From assembly GCA_049663345.1 (NCBI GenBank), contig JBATDG010000087.1, forward strand, positions 1-64,000: DNA of 64,000 nt, read 5' to 3'. The notes under the pieces were generated by a model. That model was not told the DNA's origin. It saw nothing but the letters and a program-made list of their open reading frames with translations, and searched no databases. The stretch comes from SZUA-365 sp049663345. GTDB taxonomy: Bacteria; Bacteroidota; Ignavibacteria; SZUA-365. Position 1 is the stretch's first letter, and every line of letters starts with the position of its first letter. Positions 1 to 8,001 of this stretch are shown piece by piece. A program made the translations under genes and the position numbers.

Positions 1-354
1 GTTATATCCCGACGGTCCTGAAGAACGCCTTCTGTCGTCGTTGTAGCCTGAAGATTCGGAGGAACGCTGTGGTCCGCCGCTTCCGTGCCTGGGCGGTCCT
101 GATGAACGCTGTGGTCCGCCGCTTCCGTGCCTGGGCGGTCCTGATGAACGCTGTGGTCCGCCGCTCCGACCGGAGGGACCGGATGATGAGCGACGAGGCC
201 CGCCGCTGCTGCCGGAAGGACCGGATGATGAGCGACGAGGTCCGCCGCTGCTGCCGGAAGGACCGGATGATTTTTTCGGTCCACCTTCGCGGGGGGAAGA
301 GCCGGAGGATCGTCGGGGTCCGCCGCCGCGGGGTGTTTGAGATTTGCCTGCCAT
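1..354 (-). CDS. Probable pseudouridine synthase RluB, repeat-rich N-terminus (partial)
   Basis: An open frame of 118 codons starts with ATG at 354 and runs off the left edge without a stop. Its ATG overlaps the scpB stop codon by 1 nt (TGATG-type junction), so translation is probably coupled. The visible part is entirely low complexity, rich in Gly, Ser, Arg and Pro. It is built of 14-residue units such as GGPRRSSSGPSGSS and GGPQRSSGPPRHGS. No catalytic domain lies in the window. The assignment to a 23S rRNA pseudouridine synthase rests on context: scpA-scpB-rluB is a common order, and FCB-group RluB proteins often carry basic low-complexity N-terminal extensions. A different RNA-binding protein is possible. 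Confidence 0.55.
   Translation of the reverse strand, partial: MAGKSQTPRGGGPRRSSGSSPREGGPKKSSGPSGSSGGPRRSSSGPSGSSGGPRRSSSGPSGRSGGPQRSSGPPRHGSGGPQRSSGPPRHGSGGPQRSSESSGYNDDRRRSSGPSGYN
63..260. repeat. 42-bp period coding tandem repeats
   Basis: Two successive families of 42-bp units lie inside the minus-strand frame. One begins at 63, 105 and, partially, 147. The other begins near 177 and 219. The first two copies of each family are nearly identical, which suggests recent unit duplication. The period is a multiple of three, so copy number can change without breaking the frame (14 residues per unit). Confidence 0.85.
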
Positions 355-1763
355 CAGATCAACTCCTGTTCATCGGGACTTTCTTCATCAAACGGAGTAT
401 CCTCCGTCGGAAGGTCTTCTTCCATTTCTTCTTCATTTATGTCGTCTTCGTCAAAGTCGTCAAGTTCTTCATCTTCTTCGCTATCATCATCAACGGGATC
501 GCTGTCCTCGTCCGCTTCTTCTTCGCTATCGTCGTCAGCGATATCGATGTCTTCGTCTGCTTCTTCGTCTCTATCCTCATCAACGGGATCGATGTCGGTT
601 TCGTCATTGTCCTCATCTTCCGAATTGACTTCGGACCCGACGGAATCAGTGTCGAAATTCACATGCAGAACGGGCGCGGAAACTTCTTCGCTATCTTCGG
701 TGATCACTTCGATAGCTATTTCGTCAGGACTGGCAGAAGCATCGCCGGGCTCAAGCACCCGAAGTCGGGCGTTGTCGAAGAGACGCTCAAGTTCCTGAGA
801 TGATACCCGTGTCAGCGCCGATGCTTTTTCTGGATCCAGTTCATCGATGGAGTTGCTCATGAGTTCATCCTCGGATGAAAGGAGGTCCTTGATCTCCCGT
901 GGCTTCGGAAGGTCATTGATGCTGCTGAGTCCGAAATGCTTGAGGAAGGTTTTCGTCGTACCGTACAGCAGAGGACGCCCCGGACTGTCTTCCCGCCCGA
1001 CAATGGATATCAGGTTGCGTTCGAGCAGTGATTTCACCACATACTCGGCATTAACTCCGCGAATTCCTTCGACCGATGGTTTGGTAATCGGCTGGCGGAA
1101 CGCAATGATAGCGAGCGTTTCCAGCGCGCTCTGCGTCAGGCGCCTGCGGGCACGCTCTGCGAACAGGCGTCCCACCCACGCACCGTAATCGCCGGTGGTC
1201 TGAAACGCGAAACCTCCCGACACTTCGATGATGCGGAATGATCGGCCATTCTCCTCGTACGTTGTATTGAGCCAGTCGATCGCTCGCTTGACGCGGGTTA
1301 TTGTCAACGTTTTTGCTTTTTTTCGACGGCCGCGGACCGGAGCATCTTCTTCCTCACCGCTGCCTTCGCTCTCGTTTGGAGCGAGCAGTTCCTTGACTTG
1401 CTTGAAAGTCAGCGGCTCGTCGGAAGCGAAGATCAGCGCTTCGATAATGCCCCGGAAATCAGGGTCCTCTTCATCGAATTCTTCATCCTCAGCATCTTCG
1501 GAGTCCTCGACGTCTTCAATGTCCGCAGTGTCCGCGACATCTTCGGTGTCCGCGACAACCTCGGCATCTTCGGTTACGGCAACGTCCTCGGTATCCGTGA
1601 CATCCGCGGCATCTTCAGTGTCAGCGACATCTTCGGTATCGATTACGACAGCCTCCTCCTGAATTTCAGGCATCGCCTCACTCTGGATTTCTTCGGCACC
1701 GTCTTGCGGAGTCATTGCGTCAGCTATTTCTTCAGTCGGCATGGGATTCGTTTGATTCTGCAT
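354..1763 (-). CDS. scpB: Segregation and condensation protein B with long acidic extensions
   Basis: ScpB is the winged-helix kleisin-binding subunit of bacterial condensin (SMC-ScpA-ScpB). The family core is visible in the middle: FRGIIEALIFASDEPLTF, then ALETLAIIAFRQPITK and GRPLLYGTTKTFLKHFGL. About 90 residues before the core are Glu/Asp/Ala/Thr-rich with repeated TEDVAD-like units. The last 100 residues are almost all Asp, Glu and Ser. At about 469 aa it is roughly twice the usual ScpB length, and the excess is all acidic. ATG at 1763 and ATG at 1742 both give the same core. Both overlap the end of scpA (stop at 1732), so I cannot decide between them. It sits in the order trpS-scpA-scpB-(rluB). 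Confidence 0.9.
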   Translation of the reverse strand: MQNQTNPMPTEEIADAMTPQDGAEEIQSEAMPEIQEEAVVIDTEDVADTEDAADVTDTEDVAVTEDAEVVADTEDVADTADIEDVEDSEDAEDEEFDEEDPDFRGIIEALIFASDEPLTFKQVKELLAPNESEGSGEEEDAPVRGRRKKAKTLTITRVKRAIDWLNTTYEENGRSFRIIEVSGGFAFQTTGDYGAWVGRLFAERARRRLTQSALETLAIIAFRQPITKPSVEGIRGVNAEYVVKSLLERNLISIVGREDSPGRPLLYGTTKTFLKHFGLSSINDLPKPREIKDLLSSEDELMSNSIDELDPEKASALTRVSSQELERLFDNARLRVLEPGDASASPDEIAIEVITEDSEEVSAPVLHVNFDTDSVGSEVNSEDEDNDETDIDPVDEDRDEEADEDIDIADDDSEEEADEDSDPVDDDSEEDEELDDFDEDDINEEEMEEDLPTEDTPFDEESPDEQELI

Positions 1764-2517
1764 GATTCTCAGTAGGGACGTTTTCGTCCGCCGTTTCATT
1801 TCTGATGATTTCGAAGTCGTTGAACTGCGCGAAGATTTCGACGCGGATACGATGTGCGCGCATAAGTTCGAGCATGGCAATGAAAGTCACCACCACCTGC
1901 ACCTTTTCTTTCATTTCACGCAGGACTTCCAGAAAGTTGTATCTGGAGCGGCCGTCGAAACGCTTCATCAGCCAGGCGCCTTGTTCCTCGATGCTCCAGG
2001 GAATCGCCCGCACCTCGTGGACAACCTTTTTCGGGATGTTCGTCATTGCCCGCTGAAAGGCCTTGATGAGCTGGTACATCGTGACGTCTTCGAGCACATC
2101 CTCGTCGTTCGTCACCGGTGTTTTCTTCACGTCGTATTTGAACAGGCCGCGGTAATGGCGCTCGCGCTGTTCGAGTTCGAGCTTCTGCAGTTCCTCCGCA
2201 GACTCCTTGTAGCGTTTGTATTCGAGCAGACGCTGCGTGAGTTCAGCCCGGGGGTCGATTTCTTCCTCGCCCTCCTCGCTCTCGATGCGCGGCAGCAGCA
2301 GACGCACTTTGATGTGCATGAGCGTCGCAGCCATGACAATGAAATCGCCTGCGAGTTCGAGGTCCAGCATCTGCATGACGCGGATGTAGGAGAGAAATTC
2401 CTTCGTGATGTAAGCGATTGGAATGTTGTACACATCGAGTTCATCGCGGCGGATGAAAAACAGGAGCAGGTCGAGCGGACCTTCGAAATCCGGTAGTCTG
2501 ATTTTGAAAGTGCCCAC
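1732..2517 (-). CDS. scpA: Segregation and condensation protein A
   Basis: ScpA is the kleisin of the SMC condensin complex, acting in chromosome compaction and segregation in the cytoplasm. The N-terminus FEGPLDLLLFFIRRDELDVY is the SMC-binding signature of the family. Downstream come LAGDFIVMAATLMHIKVRLLLP and a C-terminal winged-helix part with VVTFIAMLELMRAHRIRVEI. The length of 261 aa is normal. The start at 2517 lies 2 nt after the trpS stop, and its 3' end overlaps scpB, so the three genes look like one transcription unit. The last 20 residues are acidic and polar, continuing the acidic theme of ScpB. Confidence 0.96.
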   Translation of the reverse strand: MGTFKIRLPDFEGPLDLLLFFIRRDELDVYNIPIAYITKEFLSYIRVMQMLDLELAGDFIVMAATLMHIKVRLLLPRIESEEGEEEIDPRAELTQRLLEYKRYKESAEELQKLELEQRERHYRGLFKYDVKKTPVTNDEDVLEDVTMYQLIKAFQRAMTNIPKKVVHEVRAIPWSIEEQGAWLMKRFDGRSRYNFLEVLREMKEKVQVVVTFIAMLELMRAHRIRVEIFAQFNDFEIIRNETADENVPTENHAESNESHAD

Positions 2518-2519
2518 GC

Positions 2520-3512
2520 CTAGCCCAGTTTCATTACGTCATGTACGGCTGCCATGGTTTCGCGGGCGACAGTGCGTCCGCGCTCTTCACCGTCGCGGAG
2601 AATATCCTCCACGAGCGAAGGCTGTGCTTCGTAGAAGCTTCGCCGTTCGATATGCGGAGCCAGAAATTCGCTGATCTTCGCTCCGCAGCGCTTTTTGCAA
2701 TCCACGCAGCCGAGTTCGCCGGACTCGCAGCCCTGACGGATTTCCGCAGTTTCGGAAGGATTGAATTTCTCATGATACGTGTACACGAGGCAGACATCGG
2801 GACGCCCCGGATCATTGCGCCGCACTTTCAGAACATCCGTCGGAGCTTTGCGCAATTTCTGTTCCACCGTCGCAGGGTCGTCGGAAAGCAATATCGTGTT
2901 GTTCATCGACTTCGACATTTTCCGATCCTTACCGTCGAGCCCCGGCAGCCGGGCAAACTTTGTCAGCTTGGATTCCGGTTCGGGGAAGACTGGTCCCCAC
3001 GTCGCATTGAAGCGGCGTGCGATCTCGCGCGTGATTTCCACATGAGAGAGCTGATCCTCCCCGACCGGGACGACATCGCCCTTGTACAGCAGAATGTCCG
3101 CTGCCTGCAGCACAGGATAGCCGAGGTGGCCGTACACGATGTTCTCAATCTCGAGATCACGGACCTGTTCCTTAATTGAAGGGTTCCGCTCCAGCCGACT
3201 CTTCGTAATCAGCATCGAAAAAATCAGGTGCAGCTCGGTATGCTCCTTGATCTGCGACTGCCGGAAAACCGGGCTCTTCACCGGATCGATTCCGCCTGCC
3301 AGCCAGTCGATCACCATGTCGATGGTATTCTGATGCAGGTTGCTGGTATCGAGATTGGTAGTCAGAGCGTGGTAATCGGCCACGAGGTGGAAGTTGTTAT
3401 ACGACTCCTGCAGGGCGACCCAGTTTTCAAGTGCACCGGTCCAGTGACCGAGGTGCAGCTTGCCGGTGGGACGCATCCCGCTCAGGATGGTTTTCTTGCG
3501 CGGTTCATTCAT
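2520..3512 (-). CDS. trpS: Tryptophan--tRNA ligase
   Basis: This enzyme charges tRNA-Trp with tryptophan using ATP (class Ic synthetase). The HIGH-type motif appears as HLGHW about 20 residues in, within SGMRPTGKLHLGHWTGALE. The KMSKS loop appears as DRKMSKSMNN. The length of 330 aa matches the compact bacterial type. The ATG at 3512 is the first in frame and lies just before the catalytic motif. It is the first gene of the trpS-scpA-scpB unit. The 138-nt gap upstream (3513-3650) separates it from the HNH gene and presumably holds the promoter. That gap also contains two copies of gaaagacggg 22 nt apart (3608 and 3630). Confidence 0.96.
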   Translation of the reverse strand: MNEPRKKTILSGMRPTGKLHLGHWTGALENWVALQESYNNFHLVADYHALTTNLDTSNLHQNTIDMVIDWLAGGIDPVKSPVFRQSQIKEHTELHLIFSMLITKSRLERNPSIKEQVRDLEIENIVYGHLGYPVLQAADILLYKGDVVPVGEDQLSHVEITREIARRFNATWGPVFPEPESKLTKFARLPGLDGKDRKMSKSMNNTILLSDDPATVEQKLRKAPTDVLKVRRNDPGRPDVCLVYTYHEKFNPSETAEIRQGCESGELGCVDCKKRCGAKISEFLAPHIERRSFYEAQPSLVEDILRDGEERGRTVARETMAAVHDVMKLG

Positions 3513-3650
3513 AGGAAATCTTTGTCAGAGGAACATACATCCTATAAAGATATGAAAAGTAAGGGCAGAGTTGAAAGGGGAATGCGGGTGACGGGTGAGG
3601 AAGAATGGAAAGACGGGTTAAGAAAAATCGAAAGACGGGATAATATTGGC

Positions 3651-4142
3651 TCAGGCCATAAAGAGGTAGGGCTTCCAAAGTTCATCGACATGATGCACGG
3701 ATTGTGCGATGAAGGAAACACGCGACGGCCGGTGAGGAATGCTTGAGAGCGTCATTCCGGCACGTTCGGGCGAATGATCGCGCTTGCGGTTATTGCAGGG
3801 CAGGCAGGCGGTGACAAGATTTTCCCAGGTGTCGGGTCCGCCGCGTGCACGCGGGATGATGTGATCCACCGTTAGCGGAGCGCTTGTGCCGCCGCAGTAC
3901 TGGCAGCGGTGGCCATCCCTGCGAAGAATATTTTTCCGCGACAGCATGATGCCGCGAAATGGAATGCGCTTGTAATTGGATAAACGAATGACGCTGGGGA
4001 AAGGGAAGCTGGTATTGACGGTGCGGATTTTGCGCTGGGGGTGTTCGATAACAATGTCTGCTTTGTGGAGAAAGCACAGAATGACTGCTTTCTGTACGCT
4101 GCAAACAGTAAGCGGTTCGTAGCTCTGATTCAATACGAGCAC
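3651..4142 (-). CDS. HNH endonuclease family protein
   Basis: This is a small HNH-fold nuclease of the kind widespread in Bacteroidota. It opens with VLVLNQSYEPLTVCSVQKA, the typical N-terminus. The zinc and catalytic elements follow: CQYC, then LTVDHIIPRARGG, then NLVTACLPCNNRK, which gives two CxxC pairs and the HNH histidine. The start is GTG at 4142. An in-frame stop lies about 25 codons upstream and no ATG lies between, so the GTG start is forced. There is no restriction methylase or phage gene nearby, so a housekeeping or DNA-repair role is as likely as a mobile one. The substrate is unknown. Confidence 0.85.
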   Translation of the reverse strand: MLVLNQSYEPLTVCSVQKAVILCFLHKADIVIEHPQRKIRTVNTSFPFPSVIRLSNYKRIPFRGIMLSRKNILRRDGHRCQYCGGTSAPLTVDHIIPRARGGPDTWENLVTACLPCNNRKRDHSPERAGMTLSSIPHRPSRVSFIAQSVHHVDELWKPYLFMA

Positions 4143-4281
4143 GCGGCCGCTGATTGATGTGGGTCTCTTTTCCGCTACTTCGAAGACGCACTCCGTGATT
4201 GTGGAATATCAAAATAAAATAGCGGTTGGAAATCAGAAAGGCAATTCAGAAAGGAGGAGGAAGAGCCAACGGCTCGGCCCA

Positions 4282-5757
4282 TCAAGCGCTTGGGGGGCGG
4301 CCGCGCAGGAGGAGTTTGATTTCGTCGACCTCCTGCGGAAGGAAGAAGCCGCTGAACCAGAGGATGCCGCTGAACAGCAGGATGAGAATCAGCTTCCAGA
4401 CGAAGGCGGGCAGCATTTCCGGAACAGGGATCAGATACCAGAGCAGAGCGCTTACTGAAAGTGCGAGCGCGATGCGAAGCAGGCGGCCGGTTTCGTAGTT
4501 GATGGGGAAGATGCGGCGGCCGGCCAAGAAATAAAATACGGCGATGCTGAAATATGCGGCGAAGGTCGCAAAGGCGCCGCCGTAGAGTCCCCATACCGGA
4601 ATGAGAAGAAAATTGCAGACGATGTTGATCACGGCACCCAGCAGCGTGGCATAAAACACCTGCATGGTTTTTCTCTGAATATAAATTCCCGCATTGAGGA
4701 TTTGTCCGATTCCGGCCCAAAGGTAACTGAACAGAATGATCGGGACAATGCCGAGTCCGCTCCAGTATTCTGCTGGGATGAGCGTGCGTCCGCCGCGAAG
4801 GGGAATCTGCACGATGTCGCCGATGAACAGCGAGAGTATCAGCACGATGCCGGCGCCGGCGAGGACGAAGTACGTGAGCACGCGGGCGAAGAGCCGTTTG
4901 GCTTCATCGCTGTTTGCCAGCTGCAGATAAAACGGCTGCCAGGCGTAGCGGAACATCGTCACAACCAGCATCATGAAGATGCCGAGTTTATAGTTCGCAC
5001 CGTAGACAGCAAGCGTCTCGAGATTCGTGAGCCGCTGCATGATCGGCTTGTCGATGATTTCGATCAGCATGATCGAAATGGCGCCGGGAAGCGTGGGCAG
5101 TCCGTAGCGGAGAAGTTCGCGCAGCAGCGGACGCTCCATTTTCTCACGGCCATGTGAAAGGATCGTCGGCAGAAGAAGGACAGTGCTGCTCAGTGAAGCT
5201 ATCAGGCCGGAGAGGAATACTGTTTCCACCGGCCAGCGAAGTACGCCGATGAAAAGGATGTTCAGTCCGACATTGATTACGATCGATACGAGTTTGATAA
5301 TCGCGAAGAGGCGCGGACGCCGCTCCATACGCATCGCAGCGAACGGGATCACATTGAAGGCATCGAGCGCGACCATGCCGACGGCAAGAGGTACGATCAT
5401 GCCTGTCGCGTCCTTGAAATCCAGCGCATACTGTATCTGACCGCGAAGGGCCAGAATCAGCGCCGCAAAGATCAGTGAAGCCAGACCGATGAACCACAGC
5501 GAAGTGCTGAAGATTTTATTTCGCCGCCCGGTATCCGCATCGGAGACGAAGCGCATGTACGCAGGTTCGAGTCCGAAAGTGAAAACGGCGTTCAAAAACG
5601 CAACGAAGGAATACACCAGGATGACAATGCCGTAGTCGGCCTTGACGAGCGTGTTCGTATAGAACGGAACCAGCAGGAAGGTGATGAAGCGTCCCACGAC
5701 ATTGCTGATGCCGTAGAACGCGGAGTCCGATGTTAGACGTTTAAGCTGCTCTTTCAC
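4282..5757 (-). CDS. Polysaccharide flippase, Wzx/MATE-like (MOP superfamily)
   Basis: This is an integral membrane protein of about 491 aa with roughly 12-14 hydrophobic helices. It resembles oligosaccharide flippases that move undecaprenyl-linked glycans across the inner membrane. The start YGISNVVGRFITFLLVPFYT is the family's usual first helix region, and a central YGANYKLG(I/M)FMMLVV segment also fits. The open frame extends upstream to 5895, but those 46 codons are Cys/Arg/Ser-rich and unlike a membrane protein. I take the GTG at 5757 (VKEQLKRLTSDSAFYG) as the start. It is adjacent to and divergent from a sugar-nucleotide epimerase, which supports a role in surface polysaccharide assembly. 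Confidence 0.88.
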   Translation of the reverse strand: MKEQLKRLTSDSAFYGISNVVGRFITFLLVPFYTNTLVKADYGIVILVYSFVAFLNAVFTFGLEPAYMRFVSDADTGRRNKIFSTSLWFIGLASLIFAALILALRGQIQYALDFKDATGMIVPLAVGMVALDAFNVIPFAAMRMERRPRLFAIIKLVSIVINVGLNILFIGVLRWPVETVFLSGLIASLSSTVLLLPTILSHGREKMERPLLRELLRYGLPTLPGAISIMLIEIIDKPIMQRLTNLETLAVYGANYKLGIFMMLVVTMFRYAWQPFYLQLANSDEAKRLFARVLTYFVLAGAGIVLILSLFIGDIVQIPLRGGRTLIPAEYWSGLGIVPIILFSYLWAGIGQILNAGIYIQRKTMQVFYATLLGAVINIVCNFLLIPVWGLYGGAFATFAAYFSIAVFYFLAGRRIFPINYETGRLLRIALALSVSALLWYLIPVPEMLPAFVWKLILILLFSGILWFSGFFLPQEVDEIKLLLRGRPPSA

Positions 5758-5860
5758 GCTGCCAAGATAAGGAAGATGCGAGTGAGAGCGAAAAAATGAT
5801 GCTGCTGATCGACAGACACTCCTGCAGCAGACGCTCTCGCCGCAGCACAACGCAGTTCTC

Positions 5861-5900
5861 TGTGTCGGGAAGCATTCAGCCGTGTCGGGAAGCATTCAGC
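5861..5900. repeat. 20-bp tandem duplication
   Basis: The sequence gtgtcgggaagcattcagc occurs twice head to tail (5862-5880 and 5882-5900) in the 207-nt divergent gap between the flippase and epimerase genes. It may affect one of the two promoters. No function is evident. Confidence 0.85.
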
Positions 5901-5964
5901 CTCTTTGGTGCAAGCACAGCGATTTCATACATTGAGACATGTTTCATCTTTGCAGACAAGGCGC

Positions 5965-6894
5965 ATGAATATTCTTATCACCGGCGGCGCAGGATTCATC
6001 GGATCTAGCATCGCCGATGCTTACAAAGCACTCGGCCACGAGATAGTGATCGTCGATAATCTTTCAACAGGGATGCTGGAGAATGTGCCGAAGGGTGCCG
6101 CATTCTATCAAATGGACATCCGTGACGAGGGACTGACCGACCTCGTGCGCGAACACAATATTGACATCATCAACCATCATGCCGCCCAGATCGACGTGCG
6201 ACGTTCCGTGGAAGATCCCCGCTATGATCTTTCGGTCAATGTGCTCGGTTCGCTCAATGTCATAGAAGCCGGATTGCAGAACAACGTGCGCCGTGTAATT
6301 TTTGCCAGTTCCGGCGGAGCCGGCTACGGTGAACAGGAATACTATCCTGCTGACGAACATCATCCCATCGCCCCATGCTCTCCCTACGGCATTACGAAAG
6401 TGACCGTCGAGCGCTACCTCTATTACTATCATCTCGTCCGCGGTTTGCAGTACACGGTTTTCCGCTACACGAATGTCTACGGTCCGCGGCAGAATCCGCA
6501 TGGTGAAGCCGGCGTCGTTGCGATTTTCGCAGACAAGCTGTTGCGCAAGCAGCAGCCTGTCATCAACGGCGATGGATTGCAGACCCGCGACTATGTGTTC
6601 ATCGAGGACCTTGTTCGCGCGAATGTTTTTGCCTTGTCGATGGAAGGTACCGATACGTTCAACGTGAGCACCAACGTAGAAACCACGGTCAACACAATTT
6701 TCCGCGTTCTGAATGAGGCACTTGGTTCTCCCGCCGATGAAAAGCACGGCGAGGGGAAAGCAGGTGAACAGCAGCGCAGCGTGTGTTCGTATGAGAAGAT
6801 CAAGACCCGCTTCGGCTGGGAGCCGCAAATTGCCATCGAAACCGGCCTGCGCCGGACCCTCGAATGGTTTCAGGAGCGATTCGAAGACGAATAG
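5965..6894 (+). CDS. NAD-dependent epimerase/dehydratase (UDP-glucose 4-epimerase-like)
   Basis: This is an extended short-chain dehydrogenase acting on nucleotide sugars. The NAD-binding Rossmann motif GGAGFIG is at residues 8-14. The active-site Ser region is ASSGGAGYG, and the catalytic YxxxK is YGITK. The RYTNVYGPRQNPHGEAGVV stretch is the substrate-binding signature of GalE/WbpP-type epimerases. The ATG at 5965 (MNILITGGAGFIG) is preferred to the upstream frame start at 5905 because family members begin here. The length is 309 aa. Exact substrate specificity cannot be read. The divergent flippase suggests extracellular or lipid-linked glycan supply. Confidence 0.9.
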   Translation: MNILITGGAGFIGSSIADAYKALGHEIVIVDNLSTGMLENVPKGAAFYQMDIRDEGLTDLVREHNIDIINHHAAQIDVRRSVEDPRYDLSVNVLGSLNVIEAGLQNNVRRVIFASSGGAGYGEQEYYPADEHHPIAPCSPYGITKVTVERYLYYYHLVRGLQYTVFRYTNVYGPRQNPHGEAGVVAIFADKLLRKQQPVINGDGLQTRDYVFIEDLVRANVFALSMEGTDTFNVSTNVETTVNTIFRVLNEALGSPADEKHGEGKAGEQQRSVCSYEKIKTRFGWEPQIAIETGLRRTLEWFQERFEDE

Positions 6895-7012
6895 CTCTGC
6901 AGAAAATTCCAATCTCAGTTCTGAAATCTGATTTTCCTGCTTCGCGACGTTTCAGTCGTGTTTCAGCTTGATATCTTCAAGACAACCATCGCGCTGAGCG
7001 AAAAAATCCGAT

Positions 7013-7047
7013 GTGAATCATTCGCACGGGACGTGAATTATATTCAC
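7013..7047. promoter_or_regulatory. Pair of 15-bp palindromic boxes, candidate operator
   Basis: The sequences gtgaatcattcgcac (7013-7027) and gtgaattatattcac (7033-7047) are both GTGAAT-n-ATTCxC palindromes of equal length. Their starts are exactly 20 bp apart, close to two helical turns. They lie in the 280-nt gap upstream of the GldL-like gene at 7175 and after the epimerase stop. I see nothing else in the gap. The binding protein is unknown. Confidence 0.45.
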
Positions 7048-7174
7048 TTAAAGGGCGTGCTAGTCGGATACATAGGCGTTTTTATTGTGGAATAAGCAAG
7101 AATTCCTTTGGCATGATTTGTGAACTACCTTGAACGATCGGTCCAGTTTCCCCTCAAATACTAATTAAACGCTT

Positions 7175-7942
7175 TTGCTGAGTACATCCGAAACAGTCAA
7201 GGATCTTGAGGTTTACGAGGGCCGGCGCCTTTTACGCGATTTCTATCATGAAAGGCGTGTAAGAAATGCCCTCGAGAGCAAGACGCTGTTTGAATGTTGG
7301 AAACTCTGCCGCATCGGAACCGAAGTACATTTCAATGACGGGCGGCGGGTCCGGTTGGAAACCAATCTTGGCCTGCGGCTTGGTACCCGGATATTTCTCG
7401 AAGAAATCGTAAGCCGGAACCACTACAATATGGTTCTGGGTCTTGTTTACGCTGGTGCGATGCTGGTACTGATTGCGGTCGCCCTCTACCTGGTAGGCTT
7501 AACCCTCTGGATTGCCATGGGCGCATTTCTGATTGAGGCAGCCCTTCTTTTATTGCTGGCCATGCTCACGGCTTTCAGTCCGTCGGATGAAGAAGCTGCG
7601 GGCGTCGGCGCCCTCGGACTATCCGAAAATCTGCTTACCTCAATTGACGGTTCGATTCACGAGATGACCAGCGCGGTGTCAAATCTTTTCCGACTGATTT
7701 CCCAGACAGACATACGGCAGGATGTCCTCCTGACCAGGCTGACAGATAACATCAGCAAGTTGAATACAGAAAGCACGCGCAAGTACGGTGAGAAGCTGGA
7801 GCAGACAAACGTTTTGCTGCGCGAACTCAATGACAATTCCCGTGCACAGCTTCAGGGCATTTTGCAGCAGCAGCAGCAGGCGATGCAGCAAACCCGTCAT
7901 CTGCTGACCTTGATGGAGAGAAGCGGTGAGGAACAAAAATGA
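7175..7942 (+). CDS. GldL-like inner-membrane motor protein, first copy
   Basis: It resembles the stator-type subunit of the T9SS/gliding motor GldLM. Two adjacent membrane helices lie at about residues 86-108 and 112-134. The second carries a buried glutamate (E121) in the context FLIEAALLLLLAMLTAFSP. In GldL the proton-pathway glutamate lies in helix 2 as TEAF…AFEP, so the match covers the key residue and the following AF.P. The C-terminal 100 residues are predicted coiled coil (NISKLNTES…YGEKLEQTNVLLRELN), as in GldL. An extra soluble region of about 80 residues precedes helix 1. The start is TTG at 7175 without a clear ribosome site and is uncertain. The next gene is GldM-like. Confidence 0.7.
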   Translation: MLSTSETVKDLEVYEGRRLLRDFYHERRVRNALESKTLFECWKLCRIGTEVHFNDGRRVRLETNLGLRLGTRIFLEEIVSRNHYNMVLGLVYAGAMLVLIAVALYLVGLTLWIAMGAFLIEAALLLLLAMLTAFSPSDEEAAGVGALGLSENLLTSIDGSIHEMTSAVSNLFRLISQTDIRQDVLLTRLTDNISKLNTESTRKYGEKLEQTNVLLRELNDNSRAQLQGILQQQQQAMQQTRHLLTLMERSGEEQK

Positions 7943-8001
7943 AGCTCACACGGATCGTTTCGGTTATTCCTTCCGGCGGCCGTGCAGCGAAGGTCTGACG
8001 T

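Noticed and set aside
3651..4142. HNH protein as part of a homing intron or phage
   Set aside because: No intron structure, phage or integrase genes are nearby; such HNH proteins are common stand-alone genes in Bacteroidota.
5564..5574. ggttcgagtcc, a tRNA T-loop-like string
   Set aside because: It lies inside the flippase coding frame on the minus strand and no acceptor or anticodon stems surround it.
5758..5895. Upstream extension of the flippase frame
   Set aside because: It is Cys/Arg-rich, unlike the family N-terminus, and contains the 20-bp tandem duplication region nearby; GTG 5757 fits the family start.
7939..7998. 19-codon frame (MKLTRIVSVIP…) between the first GldL-like and GldM-like genes
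   Set aside because: It overlaps the GldL-like stop, but it is too short to support and has no recognisable feature.
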